From NCBI GenBank assembly GCA_025149285.1, contig CP102274.1, positions 6,800,489 through 6,864,488 on the forward strand: DNA of 64,000 bases, given 5' to 3'. The notes below the pieces were generated by a model. The model was not told the DNA's origin and did not search any database. It worked only from the letters and a program-made list of their open reading frames with translations. Each line of letters begins with the position of its first letter. Within the stretch, counting starts at the first letter, position 1. The translations under genes were made by a program, and so were the position numbers. The stretch comes from Hungatella hathewayi. GTDB taxonomy: Bacteria; Bacillota; Clostridia; Lachnospirales; Lachnospiraceae. Positions 48,868-56,353 of this stretch are shown in pieces.

Positions 48868-51147
48868 TTAACCTGCGTTTTTTAATTCCAGTTCTTCTAA
48901 ATCTGCCGGTATCGGAATCCCCGCGCTCTTGGCAAACGCTCTGTAATATAACCGGATTCTGTGTCCCAGGAGCGTATTGCGTTTATTATTTCCATTCCGG
49001 TGAATAGCCGTAAGGAGCGCTGATTTCTGCCCTACCAGCATCACCTTTGTTTTGGCGCGCGTAACCGCTGTATAAATCAAATTGCGGTAAAGCATGATTT
49101 TATGGGCCTCCAGCACTGGAAACAGTATAATCGAAAATTCCGAACCCATTCCTTTATGAACCGTAGTGGCGTAAGACAGCTCAACATGTGAGAGATCCTC
49201 GAACCCATATTCCAGTTCCCGACCGGGTCCAAAATCCATACCGACCCGTTTTCCCTCGGGCGTATCCTTAACATATCGGATAAATCCTAAATCTCCATTG
49301 GACACATGCTCCGTATTTTTTGTCTGCATAATGCGGTCGCCCACCCGGAAGGACTTACTTCCCGTATGTATTTCATCTTCTGTGGAACAAAACGGATTCA
49401 CCCTCTCCCGGATTACTGCGTTTAAATGTGCTACGGAAGCTGCCCCTTCTTCACGGAACGGCGAGAGAATCTGTACCTGCTCAATTCCATTTTCCGCTAT
49501 TTCCTGACAATACCGCTCTACAATCGTTTCCGCGGCTTTTGCCTGGTTGACGCTGGGAATAAAAATAAAATCGTCACTACCGTGCAGCCTTGTACAGCCC
49601 TGGTTGATCAGTTTGGCATTATGGGGAATCGTGCTGCCCTTTTCCTGTCGGAAGATTTCGTCCAACACCGTGACCGGAATCAGCCCACAGTGTATCATTT
49701 CATACAGTACATTGCCGGCGCCTACGCTTGGAAGCTGGTCCACATCACCCACAAGCACGATTTTTGTGTTCCGCTTCAGCCGCTTAAAAAATTGGCTCAT
49801 CAGCCACATGTCTACGAGGGAAACCTCGTCCACAATAACTAAATCAGCCTCTAAAAGATCCGGTTCTTTTTTCCGGTAGTTTTCGTCCTCCTCACTGACG
49901 ATACACATACCACTGTGGAGCGTGCTGGCCTCCTCAAACCCTGTACTCTCCACCATTCGCCGGCTTGCCCGGCCAGTGGGAGCCATGAGCTTGATGATCC
50001 CTTTCGGATGCAGAATGCGGAACATTTCGATAATCGCTTTAATAGCAGAAGTCTTACCCGATCCCGGAGGTCCTGTTATTATAGACAAATTATACATACA
50101 TGCCTGTTGTACGCCTTTTGCCTGCATGTTGGACAGAGAAAGACCAAAACGGTTCTTTACCTGCTCCAAAAGAGAATCCATGTTGGGACATGGCGTTCTA
50201 TCCAGTAAACGCAGAGCAATCTGGCGTGCCGTCTCGTCCTCCATCTCAAAGATATTAGGTTTATAAATATTTTCCTTCATCGACACGACCGCCCCGTTAA
50301 GAATAAGCTCCTGCAGCGTGTCCGTCACCTGCTGTTCCCGAATGCGATTGTTGGAAAGCAGAACTTTTTCATTCAGAAGGTATAAAGCCGCTTTTATATG
50401 CTCCTTCTTTTCCAGATATAAATGTCCGCTCTTTCCCCTGGCCTCGTCCAGCACGCACAGAAGTGCGCCTTTGATACGCATAGGGTCATGCAGATCGCCT
50501 CCGCTTTTCTGCCTGATACTGTCCACCCTCCGGAAGCCAAAGCCCGGAATACGGCACAATGCAAAAGGGTCATTTTCAAGAATTTCTATGCTGGCAGGAC
50601 CAAAATGCTGGTATATCTTTAATGCCGTTTTGGGTGTCAGCTTGTAAGGCGCCAATAAAGTCATCAAATCACGGAGCATACGGTTTTCCGCGTAAGAGGT
50701 TTTAATATCCTCCAGCTTATTTTCCGTTATTCCTCTGACTTCCAGCAGGCGTTCCGGCTGCTTTTCCAGAATGTCGATAACACTCACGCCGAACCGGGCT
50801 ACTATGTCAGCAGCCAGTTTAGGACCAATTCCTTTAATCAGACCGGATGAAAGATATCCCTCCACGCCCCCCTTTGTTTTTGGAACAATTTCCTGCCATT
50901 GCTCCACCTGCAGCTGATAACCATGTTTTTTGTTGAGGACCCATTCTCCCTCCAATTCCAACTCCACCGCGTCTGTGCGGGGAAGTTCATACCCTACAGC
51001 AATAAAACGGATCAGGTGATCCTTATTTCGTTCAAGCGAGCGCACATTCTCCGGTATCGTCTGGTCTGAAGATTTGACAATAACAATACAGTATTTGTTT
51101 GACGGATTATAAAATATGGTTTTTTCGTAAGTCCCGGTATACTTCAT
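48868..51147 (-). CDS. RecD2-like ATP-dependent DNA helicase
   Basis: A 759-residue SF1B helicase of the RecD2/TraA type. Helix-hairpin-helix elements (SGLIKGIGPKLAADIVARFG) lie near residues 100-120. The ATPase core has Walker A IITGPPGSGKTSAIKAI (about 355), DLVIVDEVSLVDMWL as motif II, VLVGDVDQLPSVGAGNVL as motif III, and motif VI NLIYTAVTRAKTKVMLVG. The protein should unwind DNA 5' to 3'. GGAGG seven bases before ATG 51147 decides the start; the previous gene's stop overlaps it (ATGA). Together with the YqaJ nuclease it may form a recombination pair. Confidence 0.9.
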   Translation of the reverse strand: MKYTGTYEKTIFYNPSNKYCIVIVKSSDQTIPENVRSLERNKDHLIRFIAVGYELPRTDAVELELEGEWVLNKKHGYQLQVEQWQEIVPKTKGGVEGYLSSGLIKGIGPKLAADIVARFGVSVIDILEKQPERLLEVRGITENKLEDIKTSYAENRMLRDLMTLLAPYKLTPKTALKIYQHFGPASIEILENDPFALCRIPGFGFRRVDSIRQKSGGDLHDPMRIKGALLCVLDEARGKSGHLYLEKKEHIKAALYLLNEKVLLSNNRIREQQVTDTLQELILNGAVVSMKENIYKPNIFEMEDETARQIALRLLDRTPCPNMDSLLEQVKNRFGLSLSNMQAKGVQQACMYNLSIITGPPGSGKTSAIKAIIEMFRILHPKGIIKLMAPTGRASRRMVESTGFEEASTLHSGMCIVSEEDENYRKKEPDLLEADLVIVDEVSLVDMWLMSQFFKRLKRNTKIVLVGDVDQLPSVGAGNVLYEMIHCGLIPVTVLDEIFRQEKGSTIPHNAKLINQGCTRLHGSDDFIFIPSVNQAKAAETIVERYCQEIAENGIEQVQILSPFREEGAASVAHLNAVIRERVNPFCSTEDEIHTGSKSFRVGDRIMQTKNTEHVSNGDLGFIRYVKDTPEGKRVGMDFGPGRELEYGFEDLSHVELSYATTVHKGMGSEFSIILFPVLEAHKIMLYRNLIYTAVTRAKTKVMLVGQKSALLTAIHRNGNNKRNTLLGHRIRLYYRAFAKSAGIPIPADLEELELKNAG

Positions 51148-51344
51148 TTTCGTAACCTCCATCTAAACAGGATTACTGTCAGTGTAAGGAGTAATGACGC
51201 CAGCTTAAATGCCAGGCCGGCTAAAATTGGAGCAAATACCGCAAGCCACTCCAACTCAATCACTCCAACAACTTTCAGAGCACCAGAAACAAGGGAAATT
51301 GCTACGCAAATGCTCATGACCGTATATCTGCATTTTGTTTTCAT
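51144..51344 (-). CDS. small two-helix membrane protein
   Basis: A 66-residue protein starting MKTKCRYTVM with AAAGGA before ATG 51344. Two hydrophobic stretches (VMSICVAISLVSGALKVVGVI and LAVFAPILAGLAFKLASLLLTLTVILF) suggest a membrane hairpin. It overlaps the helicase start by four bases, so the genes are translationally coupled. The longer open frame to 51428 belongs to the yqaJ region. Function unknown. Confidence 0.55.
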   Translation of the reverse strand: MKTKCRYTVMSICVAISLVSGALKVVGVIELEWLAVFAPILAGLAFKLASLLLTLTVILFRWRLRK

Positions 51345-51366
51345 ATGTTTTCCTTTCATCAAATGT

Positions 51367-52434
51367 TTAAGCGGCTTTCTTCGCCGAAGCGGCAATATGA
51401 AACCTCCTGGATTCAGAGACAGTGACAAACTCCTTATAAATTTCCGGATACAGGATTTTCAGACGCATTAGATTATCTTTACTGATTGCAGGCTCTCGTA
51501 CCGGGTTATAAGTAACTGTATAGTTGGTTCCGTCCTGCTCGCAGACTGCGGTGCAGCTGGTACCCATTTCCGCTATCATCAAAGCTTTTAATCGCTCTAA
51601 CTCATTTTTTACCTTTTTTGCAGGCGCTTCATAGGTTTTCTTCTGCTCCTGAAGTTCCTGGAAACGAATCAGCTTTTCTTTCATCTTCTCATCAAAATTA
51701 ATCGCAGACGCGTTTTCATCTGCATGGCCTGCATAGCGGCGGACACTTTTTATGATGAGATCGCCATCTTCCGTATAGGGCGGAGGTACTTGTGCCTGTA
51801 CATGGTTTTGCCAGAATTCCTGCTCTAAAAAAATCATTTCTTCTTCGTAAGCAAGGTCCCGTTTCAGTTCACGGATAATCACCTCATTCAGATTATTTCC
51901 GTAAAGGCAGCAATAAAAAATCCGGTCAATATCCATGACGGACATATAATGCCGCCCTTGGGCTTCATAATAAGACGGGACTATTTCCTGTTTATCCAGC
52001 CACCACTTGCTACGGGCATTATAATTTGTGGTTTTCAGCTCCAGCAAGGCTGTCGTACCATCAGGCAGGGTTGCAAAATAGTCAAGATCCGCCAGCATGA
52101 AAGGATACTTTGGGTGATAAAACATCTTTTTTATCTGGTAAATCTCCAAGCCTGTTTTATATTGAAATATTTTGCCTACCAAATCCTCCAGGAGATGGCC
52201 TATCGACATGGCTACCCAGTTTTCCTCATTGTCATTGACTGAAACAATGTTCAACTTATCATAGTATAAATCCCTGGACGTGCGAAACGGTGATATGCCG
52301 AGAATCGCTGCCACATCGCTGCCGCCGATCCCGCGTCTCCGGTAAGAAAGCCATTCTTCTTCCGAAAGATTTTCCGTATCTACGAGTACCAGCGGACGGT
52401 ACCGATCCCTCTTCAGGGCGCCGTTCAAAGCCAT
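51367..52434 (-). CDS. YqaJ-family phage-type recombination exonuclease
   Basis: A 355-residue protein of the YqaJ/lambda-exonuclease fold. The family N-terminus is WLSYRRRGIGGSDVAAILGISPFRTSRDLYYDKL (residues about 28-61), and the nuclease site is LADLDYFATLPDGTTALLELKTTN with the D and E-x-K pattern (about 118-140). The enzyme should resect double-stranded DNA 5' to 3' for single-strand annealing. AAGGGGGTG precedes ATG 52434. No annealing partner of the RecT type is seen; the SSB or the protein at 10629 might serve. It is the first large gene of the minus-strand operon behind leader RNA copy B. Confidence 0.88.
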   Translation of the reverse strand: MALNGALKRDRYRPLVLVDTENLSEEEWLSYRRRGIGGSDVAAILGISPFRTSRDLYYDKLNIVSVNDNEENWVAMSIGHLLEDLVGKIFQYKTGLEIYQIKKMFYHPKYPFMLADLDYFATLPDGTTALLELKTTNYNARSKWWLDKQEIVPSYYEAQGRHYMSVMDIDRIFYCCLYGNNLNEVIIRELKRDLAYEEEMIFLEQEFWQNHVQAQVPPPYTEDGDLIIKSVRRYAGHADENASAINFDEKMKEKLIRFQELQEQKKTYEAPAKKVKNELERLKALMIAEMGTSCTAVCEQDGTNYTVTYNPVREPAISKDNLMRLKILYPEIYKEFVTVSESRRFHIAASAKKAA

Positions 52435-52621
52435 CCATTAGCACCCCCTTCGCGCTCTGCGGGGAATAAAAACCGATTTTGTGACTGCACAGCGGTTCCA
52501 ATTCCGTAATTCCACTTTTTTGTTTCCAGTATTCCATCTTTGTGAAATCAACCTCCTTCTTGAATTGCCTCGAAAGCTCTGCTTCTGTTTTACATTCATG
52601 TCCGTACCACCTTTCTGTCAT
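52259..52621 (-). CDS. uncertain ORF overlapping yqaJ
   Basis: An open frame from ATG 52621 (GAGGAT seven bases upstream) that overlaps the start of yqaJ by 176 bases in another frame. The first 60 residues (MTERWYGHECKTEAELSRQF and on) look like a small helical protein; the rest reads as a shadow of yqaJ. Either a short gene lost its stop codon, or translation of the ORF is coupled to yqaJ. Only the first half up to about 52435 is likely to be meaningful. Confidence 0.35.
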   Translation of the reverse strand: MTERWYGHECKTEAELSRQFKKEVDFTKMEYWKQKSGITELEPLCSHKIGFYSPQSAKGVLMDGFERRPEEGSVPSAGTRRYGKSFGRRMAFLPETRDRRQRCGSDSRHITVSHVQGFIL

Positions 52622-52660
52622 AAAATTTATCCTCAAAGCCATATACAGGCGTTTGGGCAG

Positions 52661-52733
52661 CAAAAAAGCGAGAACGGCTAAGGGGCAAAGCACCTCATGT
52701 CCATAATGTTCTATGGACCACAACCATTCTCGC
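52661..52733 (-). terminator. second terminator-like hairpin before the yqaJ operon
   Basis: On the minus strand GCGAGAATGG pairs with CCGTTCTCGC, with the inner perfect hairpin GTCCATA/TATGGAC, followed by TTTTTTG. It lies 18 bases after the terminator of leader RNA copy B, so two stop points precede the operon. Confidence 0.7.
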
Positions 52734-52750
52734 AAAAAAGAAAAAACCTT

Positions 52751-52905
52751 AAAAATAAAAAAACCAGTATAATCACCGGCCGGAAAGGCGCAATGATACT
52801 ACTGGTACAAAGATACAAACTTAACAACGTGTGCAATGCGGATCTTTATTCTACATCATAAAATATCCGCCTTACCTGAAGGTTACGCACAAAAATCAAT
52901 TACAG
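52751..52905 (-). ncRNA. structured leader RNA copy B with terminator, upstream of the yqaJ-helicase-primase operon
   Basis: Minus-strand leader with the same three boxes as copy A. Box 1 is CTGTAATTGATTTTTGTGCG (52886-52905; 19 of 20 identical). Box 2 (52814-52841) carries CCGCATTGCACACGTTGT; 27 of 28 are identical. Box 3 is CAGTAGTATCATTGCGCC then CGGCCGGT. TGTGC/GCACA pairing and a GCGGAT/ATCCGC hairpin are possible; the hairpin is longer than in copy A, so the structure is conserved while the loop differs. ACCAGTA pairs with TACTGGT, followed by TTTTTTTATTTTT (52751-52806). Function is inferred as attenuation. Confidence 0.75.
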
Positions 52906-52909
52906 GAAC

Positions 52910-52938
52910 AGTTTAACACAATATATTGGATAAATCAA
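52910..52938 (-). promoter_or_regulatory. promoter of leader RNA copy B
   Basis: Minus-strand TTGATT (52933-52938), 17-base spacer, TAAACT (52910-52915). The spacer contains the palindrome CAATATATTG and ends in GTGT, as at the ssb promoter. Bases 52939-53013 are AT-rich with another CAATATAT box and no gene. Confidence 0.7.
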
Positions 52939-53013
52939 GATTGTTTTTCTATATATTGTGTATCTAACTGTATTAACTTAAACTCCGAGAAATGCCGCAT
53001 CACTCTTTAAGTG

Positions 53014-53217
53014 TTATTGGCATATAAAAAGGTTATCAACTGTAGTTTGCAATTCTTTTGCTAAATGAAAGGCCAGCGCTAAAGTTGGATCATACTTATT
53101 ATTTTCAATCGCATTAATGGTCTGGCGGGAAACGCCGCATTTTTTAGCCAGCTCTTCCTGGGATAAGCCTTGCTGTTTTCTCATACTCCTTATAATATTT
53201 TCCATATCAGTCGCCAT
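53014..53217 (-). CDS. small XRE-family regulator
   Basis: A 67-residue Cro-type HTH protein (SMRKQQGLSQEELAKKCGVSRQTINAIENNKYDPTLALAFHLAKELQTTVDNLF) of the common short YgzD/YozG type. It overlaps the upstream membrane protein gene by eleven bases, the usual arrangement for this pair. It probably represses its own operon through the TGTCAA palindromes at 53535-53598. Confidence 0.87.
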   Translation of the reverse strand: MATDMENIIRSMRKQQGLSQEELAKKCGVSRQTINAIENNKYDPTLALAFHLAKELQTTVDNLFICQ

Positions 53218-53497
53218 ATTTTCTCCGGTAATATAAAAGGCATATAAAATAAATCGCAGCAGCAGAAGTAAGCGTGATAAAAGGGTTTACACTCATTTTC
53301 TCTACCTTGATAACACTCTCTACTACACGAAAGACCAAACTGCCCATAGTTGCAATCAAGGTCCATGTACTGGCCTTCCATATAATCATTTGCCTTCGCT
53401 CGTCTCCCGGCTTTATCAGCGATATAATCATAGAAACATTTAAAATCACCATTACAAGAAGAAAAACAACAAACAAAACAAGTCCAAACTCCCTCAT
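53207..53497 (-). CDS. three-helix membrane protein paired with XRE regulator
   Basis: A 96-residue membrane protein with helices at residues about 5-27 (LVLFVVFLLVMVILNVSMIISLI), 38-62 and 70-90 (FITLTSAAAIYFICLLYY), resembling DUF2178-type proteins usually encoded just before a short XRE regulator. An alternative frame (53190-53525) gives a cysteine-rich sequence without a family and is rejected. GAAAGGAG precedes ATG 53497. Confidence 0.72.
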   Translation of the reverse strand: MREFGLVLFVVFLLVMVILNVSMIISLIKPGDERRQMIIWKASTWTLIATMGSLVFRVVESVIKVEKMSVNPFITLTSAAAIYFICLLYYRRKYGD

Positions 53498-53534
53498 AAT
53501 AAACTCCTTTCCACAGATAAACCACGCTCCATTA

Positions 53535-53598
53535 TGTCAAAAACTTTTGACACTTTAAGTATATAAATTTCAATACAAAATGTCAAGAGTTTTTGACA
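53535..53598. promoter_or_regulatory. two TGTCAA-N6-TTGACA operators
   Basis: TGTCAAAAACTTTTGACA (53535-53552) and TGTCAAGAGTTTTTGACA (53581-53598) are palindromic 18-mers spaced 46 bases start to start. They lie upstream of the minus-strand XRE pair and near the divergent lytS gene, so the XRE protein may control both directions. Confidence 0.75.
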
Positions 53599-53706
53599 TT
53601 TTATATGTCTGCAAAATCATAAAAAAATATTTGTTATACCTTTACTTTCATGTTAAAATGATTGTAACACCCCATATTAACAGTATCGGAAAGGAGCGCC
53701 TTATCC

Positions 53707-55428
53707 ATGCCGGACAACCTTTTCCTCTCCCTGCTATTCAATATAGGATTTCTAATCTTCCTGGCCTTCATTCTGACCAGAATTCCCACTGTCAGAAACA
53801 TGTTAACGTGCGAAAATTTATCCGTTCCAAGTCAGCTTCTGGCTGCCGTCCTGTTCGGCTTTGTCAGCATACTTGCCACTTATACAGGTATTGAGACAGG
53901 AGGAGCTATCGTCAATACCCGCGTTATTGGCGTGCTGTCTGCCGGTCTGCTGGGAGGACCCGTAATCGGGATCGGAGCCGCATTGATTGGCGGTATCCAC
54001 CGATACTTTTATGAGGCAGGTCAGTTGACCGCTGCCGCCTGTGCAGTGTCTACGATGGCGGAGGGCATGATTGGTGTTTTCTGCTCCAGGTATTTCCACC
54101 GGGGTAAGTGGGACAATGGAATGCTGTTTCTGCTAACCGCTGTCACCGAAGTCTGCCAGATGCTTCTGATCCTGCTGATTGCCCGCCCATTTTCCTCCGC
54201 CCTGGAAGTAGTGAAGGAGATTGCTCTGCCAATGATTATATTAAACTCCTGCGGCATGGTGGTATTTATTGGAACCTTCCGGGCATTATCCATGGAAAAG
54301 GATAATGAAAGAACCAGCGGTATCAGCTTGGCGCTGCATGTGGCAAGCAAATGCCTGCCGCACCTCCGCAAAGGGCTGGACAGTCCCGAGGATATAAAGG
54401 CGGCGGCGGATATTATCTTCCAGTCCACCACCTGTTCGGCTGTCATGATTACCAACCGGGAACATATCCTGGCTTTTTCCTGCCTTTCAGGAAACAAGGA
54501 CTTTACTTCGGTGGAAAGCCTTATGAATTCCCATATAAAAATTGCCATGGAGCAGAATAAGACCATCTGTGTGTCAGATGCAAGCGCCCCCGATCCACTT
54601 ACTTCTGTATTCAAAAATTATGTATTAGTGGCGGTCCCCCTGACAAGCCGGGGCCAGGTATCCGGCTGTCTTGGCCTGTTTTATAAAAAACGATGGCACA
54701 GATCACAGTCTCGGATTGTGTTTGCAGAGAATCTCTCCACATTGTTTTCCACACAGCTGGAGCTGGCAGATTTGAATTACGAGAAAAGCCTGCGCCGGAA
54801 AGCAGAAATAAAAGCTCTGCGCTCCCAGGTCAATCCCCACTTCCTGCATAACGCTCTGAACACCATTTCCTGTATGTGCAGGGAAAACCCGGAGCGGGCC
54901 AGGGAGCTGTCACGGACGCTTTCCGTATATTACCGCCAGACATTGGAACCACACCATGAAATGACGGACTTGCAAACAGAGCTGTATCAGGTTCTCCGCT
55001 ATTTGGAGATGGAAAAAGCACGGTTTGAAGAAAACCTGCTGATAGAGACTGATGTTCCGGAAGGACTGAACTGTCTTATCCCTTCCTTCATTTTGCAGCC
55101 GTTAGTGGAAAATGCCGTGCGGTATGGCGCTGATAGAGCAGGGCTTAGATCTGTTGCAATCCGCACCCGGAAGACGCCGGAGGGGATACAAATTGAAGTG
55201 GCCGATCACGGTCCCGGAATTCCGGAAACCATTGTAGAAGCCATTTTATCCGGTCAGGAACCAGATAAATCCTATGGGCTTTACAACGTCCACACGCGGC
55301 TAAAAAAAATTTACGGCTCCTCCGGCGGCCTTTCCATCCAGCACACCGATGGAGAAACCAGGATTTCATTTCTAATTCCCTTTTCCAGTGCCGCTCACAG
55401 GTCTGGTGATTGGGAAGCTGCAGAATAG
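53707..55428 (+). CDS. LytS-type sensor histidine kinase
   Basis: A 573-residue sensor kinase. The N-terminus is a 5TM-LYT membrane domain (residues about 5-195, with ATYTGIETGGAIVNTRVIGVLSAGLLGGPVIGIGAALIGGIHR), followed by a GAF-like domain (about 215-350), a His_kinase domain with LRSQVNPHFLHNALNTISCMCRENP (phospho-His near 380) and an HATPase domain (NAVRYGADRAG, then DHGPGIP). GGAAAGGAG lies upstream of ATG. The LytTR regulator follows by 41 bases and a CstA transporter by about 900. Related LytS/LytTR pairs sense pyruvate or similar small acids and control uptake genes. Confidence 0.92.
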   Translation: MPDNLFLSLLFNIGFLIFLAFILTRIPTVRNMLTCENLSVPSQLLAAVLFGFVSILATYTGIETGGAIVNTRVIGVLSAGLLGGPVIGIGAALIGGIHRYFYEAGQLTAAACAVSTMAEGMIGVFCSRYFHRGKWDNGMLFLLTAVTEVCQMLLILLIARPFSSALEVVKEIALPMIILNSCGMVVFIGTFRALSMEKDNERTSGISLALHVASKCLPHLRKGLDSPEDIKAAADIIFQSTTCSAVMITNREHILAFSCLSGNKDFTSVESLMNSHIKIAMEQNKTICVSDASAPDPLTSVFKNYVLVAVPLTSRGQVSGCLGLFYKKRWHRSQSRIVFAENLSTLFSTQLELADLNYEKSLRRKAEIKALRSQVNPHFLHNALNTISCMCRENPERARELSRTLSVYYRQTLEPHHEMTDLQTELYQVLRYLEMEKARFEENLLIETDVPEGLNCLIPSFILQPLVENAVRYGADRAGLRSVAIRTRKTPEGIQIEVADHGPGIPETIVEAILSGQEPDKSYGLYNVHTRLKKIYGSSGGLSIQHTDGETRISFLIPFSSAAHRSGDWEAAE

Positions 55429-55469
55429 CGGTATGGAACGGATACAGATAAAATCAGGAGGTACAACAG

Positions 55470-56192
55470 ATGAAAATAGTGGTTGTCGATGACGAACGCC
55501 CCGCGCGGAGCGAACTGGCTTTTCTGATAACCGATATCCTGCCGGAAGCTGAGATTCTGGAAGCGGCAAGCGGAGCCGCGGCTCTGGAGCTTTTTCTTTC
55601 GACTCCGGATATCTGCCTGGCTTTCCTGGATATCAATTTAAACGACATGGAGGGCACCACCCTGGCCGCTGCCATGCAGAAAATTCTTCCGGACGTACCG
55701 GTTGTTTTTGCCACCGCCTACTCTGAATATGCAGTCAGAGCCTTTGAACTGGGTGCTGCCGATTACATCTTAAAACCGGTTGAGCCGGACCGCCTGCGGA
55801 GCGTCCTGAAAAAGTGTATGGCTGTCCCCGGCGCAAGCCTGTCCGTTTCAGACCCGATGGAAAATAAAATCGCCATCAGATTTAACCGCAAGGTGATTTT
55901 TACGGACACCAAAGACATTATCTATATTGAAACCAGCGGCCGCGGCTGCATGATACATACCGTGACAGACGGCTATGCGGAAAATATCCTGATTGGAGAT
56001 TATGAAAAGAGGCTTTCTCACCTCGGTTTTTTCCGAATTCATAAAAGCTATCTTGTCAACCTTGCATTTGTCTCCGAAGTTTTCCCCTGGGCCAACAATG
56101 GACTGGCTTTGAAACTGAAGGGCTGTGGCTCCGAGATATTTCCCATAGGAAGGGAAAAAACAAAAGCCTTTCGGCAGAGAATGAAGATTTGA
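55470..56192 (+). CDS. LytTR-family response regulator
   Basis: A 240-residue response regulator. The receiver domain has VVVDDERPARSE at the start, LAFLDINLND with the phospho-acceptor Asp near residue 53, and the conserved Lys in YILKPVEPDRL. The C-terminal LytTR DNA-binding domain (about 135-238) shows IYIETSGRGCMIHT and FFRIHKSYLVNL. AGGAGG precedes ATG 55470. It presumably acts with the LytS kinase upstream and controls the cstA-type gene downstream. Confidence 0.92.
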   Translation: MKIVVVDDERPARSELAFLITDILPEAEILEAASGAAALELFLSTPDICLAFLDINLNDMEGTTLAAAMQKILPDVPVVFATAYSEYAVRAFELGAADYILKPVEPDRLRSVLKKCMAVPGASLSVSDPMENKIAIRFNRKVIFTDTKDIIYIETSGRGCMIHTVTDGYAENILIGDYEKRLSHLGFFRIHKSYLVNLAFVSEVFPWANNGLALKLKGCGSEIFPIGREKTKAFRQRMKI

Positions 56193-56222
56193 GGACCGCC
56201 TTCCTGATGACGGTCCTTTTTT
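56193..56222 (+). terminator. intrinsic terminator after the LytTR gene
   Basis: GGACCG (56193-56198) pairs with CGGTCC (56211-56216), followed by TTTTTT. The transporter gene downstream therefore has its own promoter in the 130-base gap. Confidence 0.82.
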
Positions 56223-56353
56223 CAGCCCTTTTTCTGCGCCGAAGTCTGCTGTTCGCTCGTCGAACTTCACATTTCCCACAAAAAATATTTTCATTTTATT
56301 TGTTTTCTGTATAATAAGACCATAAAATAAATCAAAAAAAGGAGGCGTAACGT

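Noticed and set aside
53190..53525. 111-codon frame overlapping the XRE-linked membrane protein
   Set aside because: The overlapping frame 53207-53497 gives a clean three-helix membrane protein in the usual pairing with an XRE gene.
53707..53719. ATGCCGGACAACC at the start of lytS as a fifth acidic leader
   Set aside because: It is the start of the LytS protein (MPDNLFLSLL), with no DAA motif or following terminator; the match is chance.
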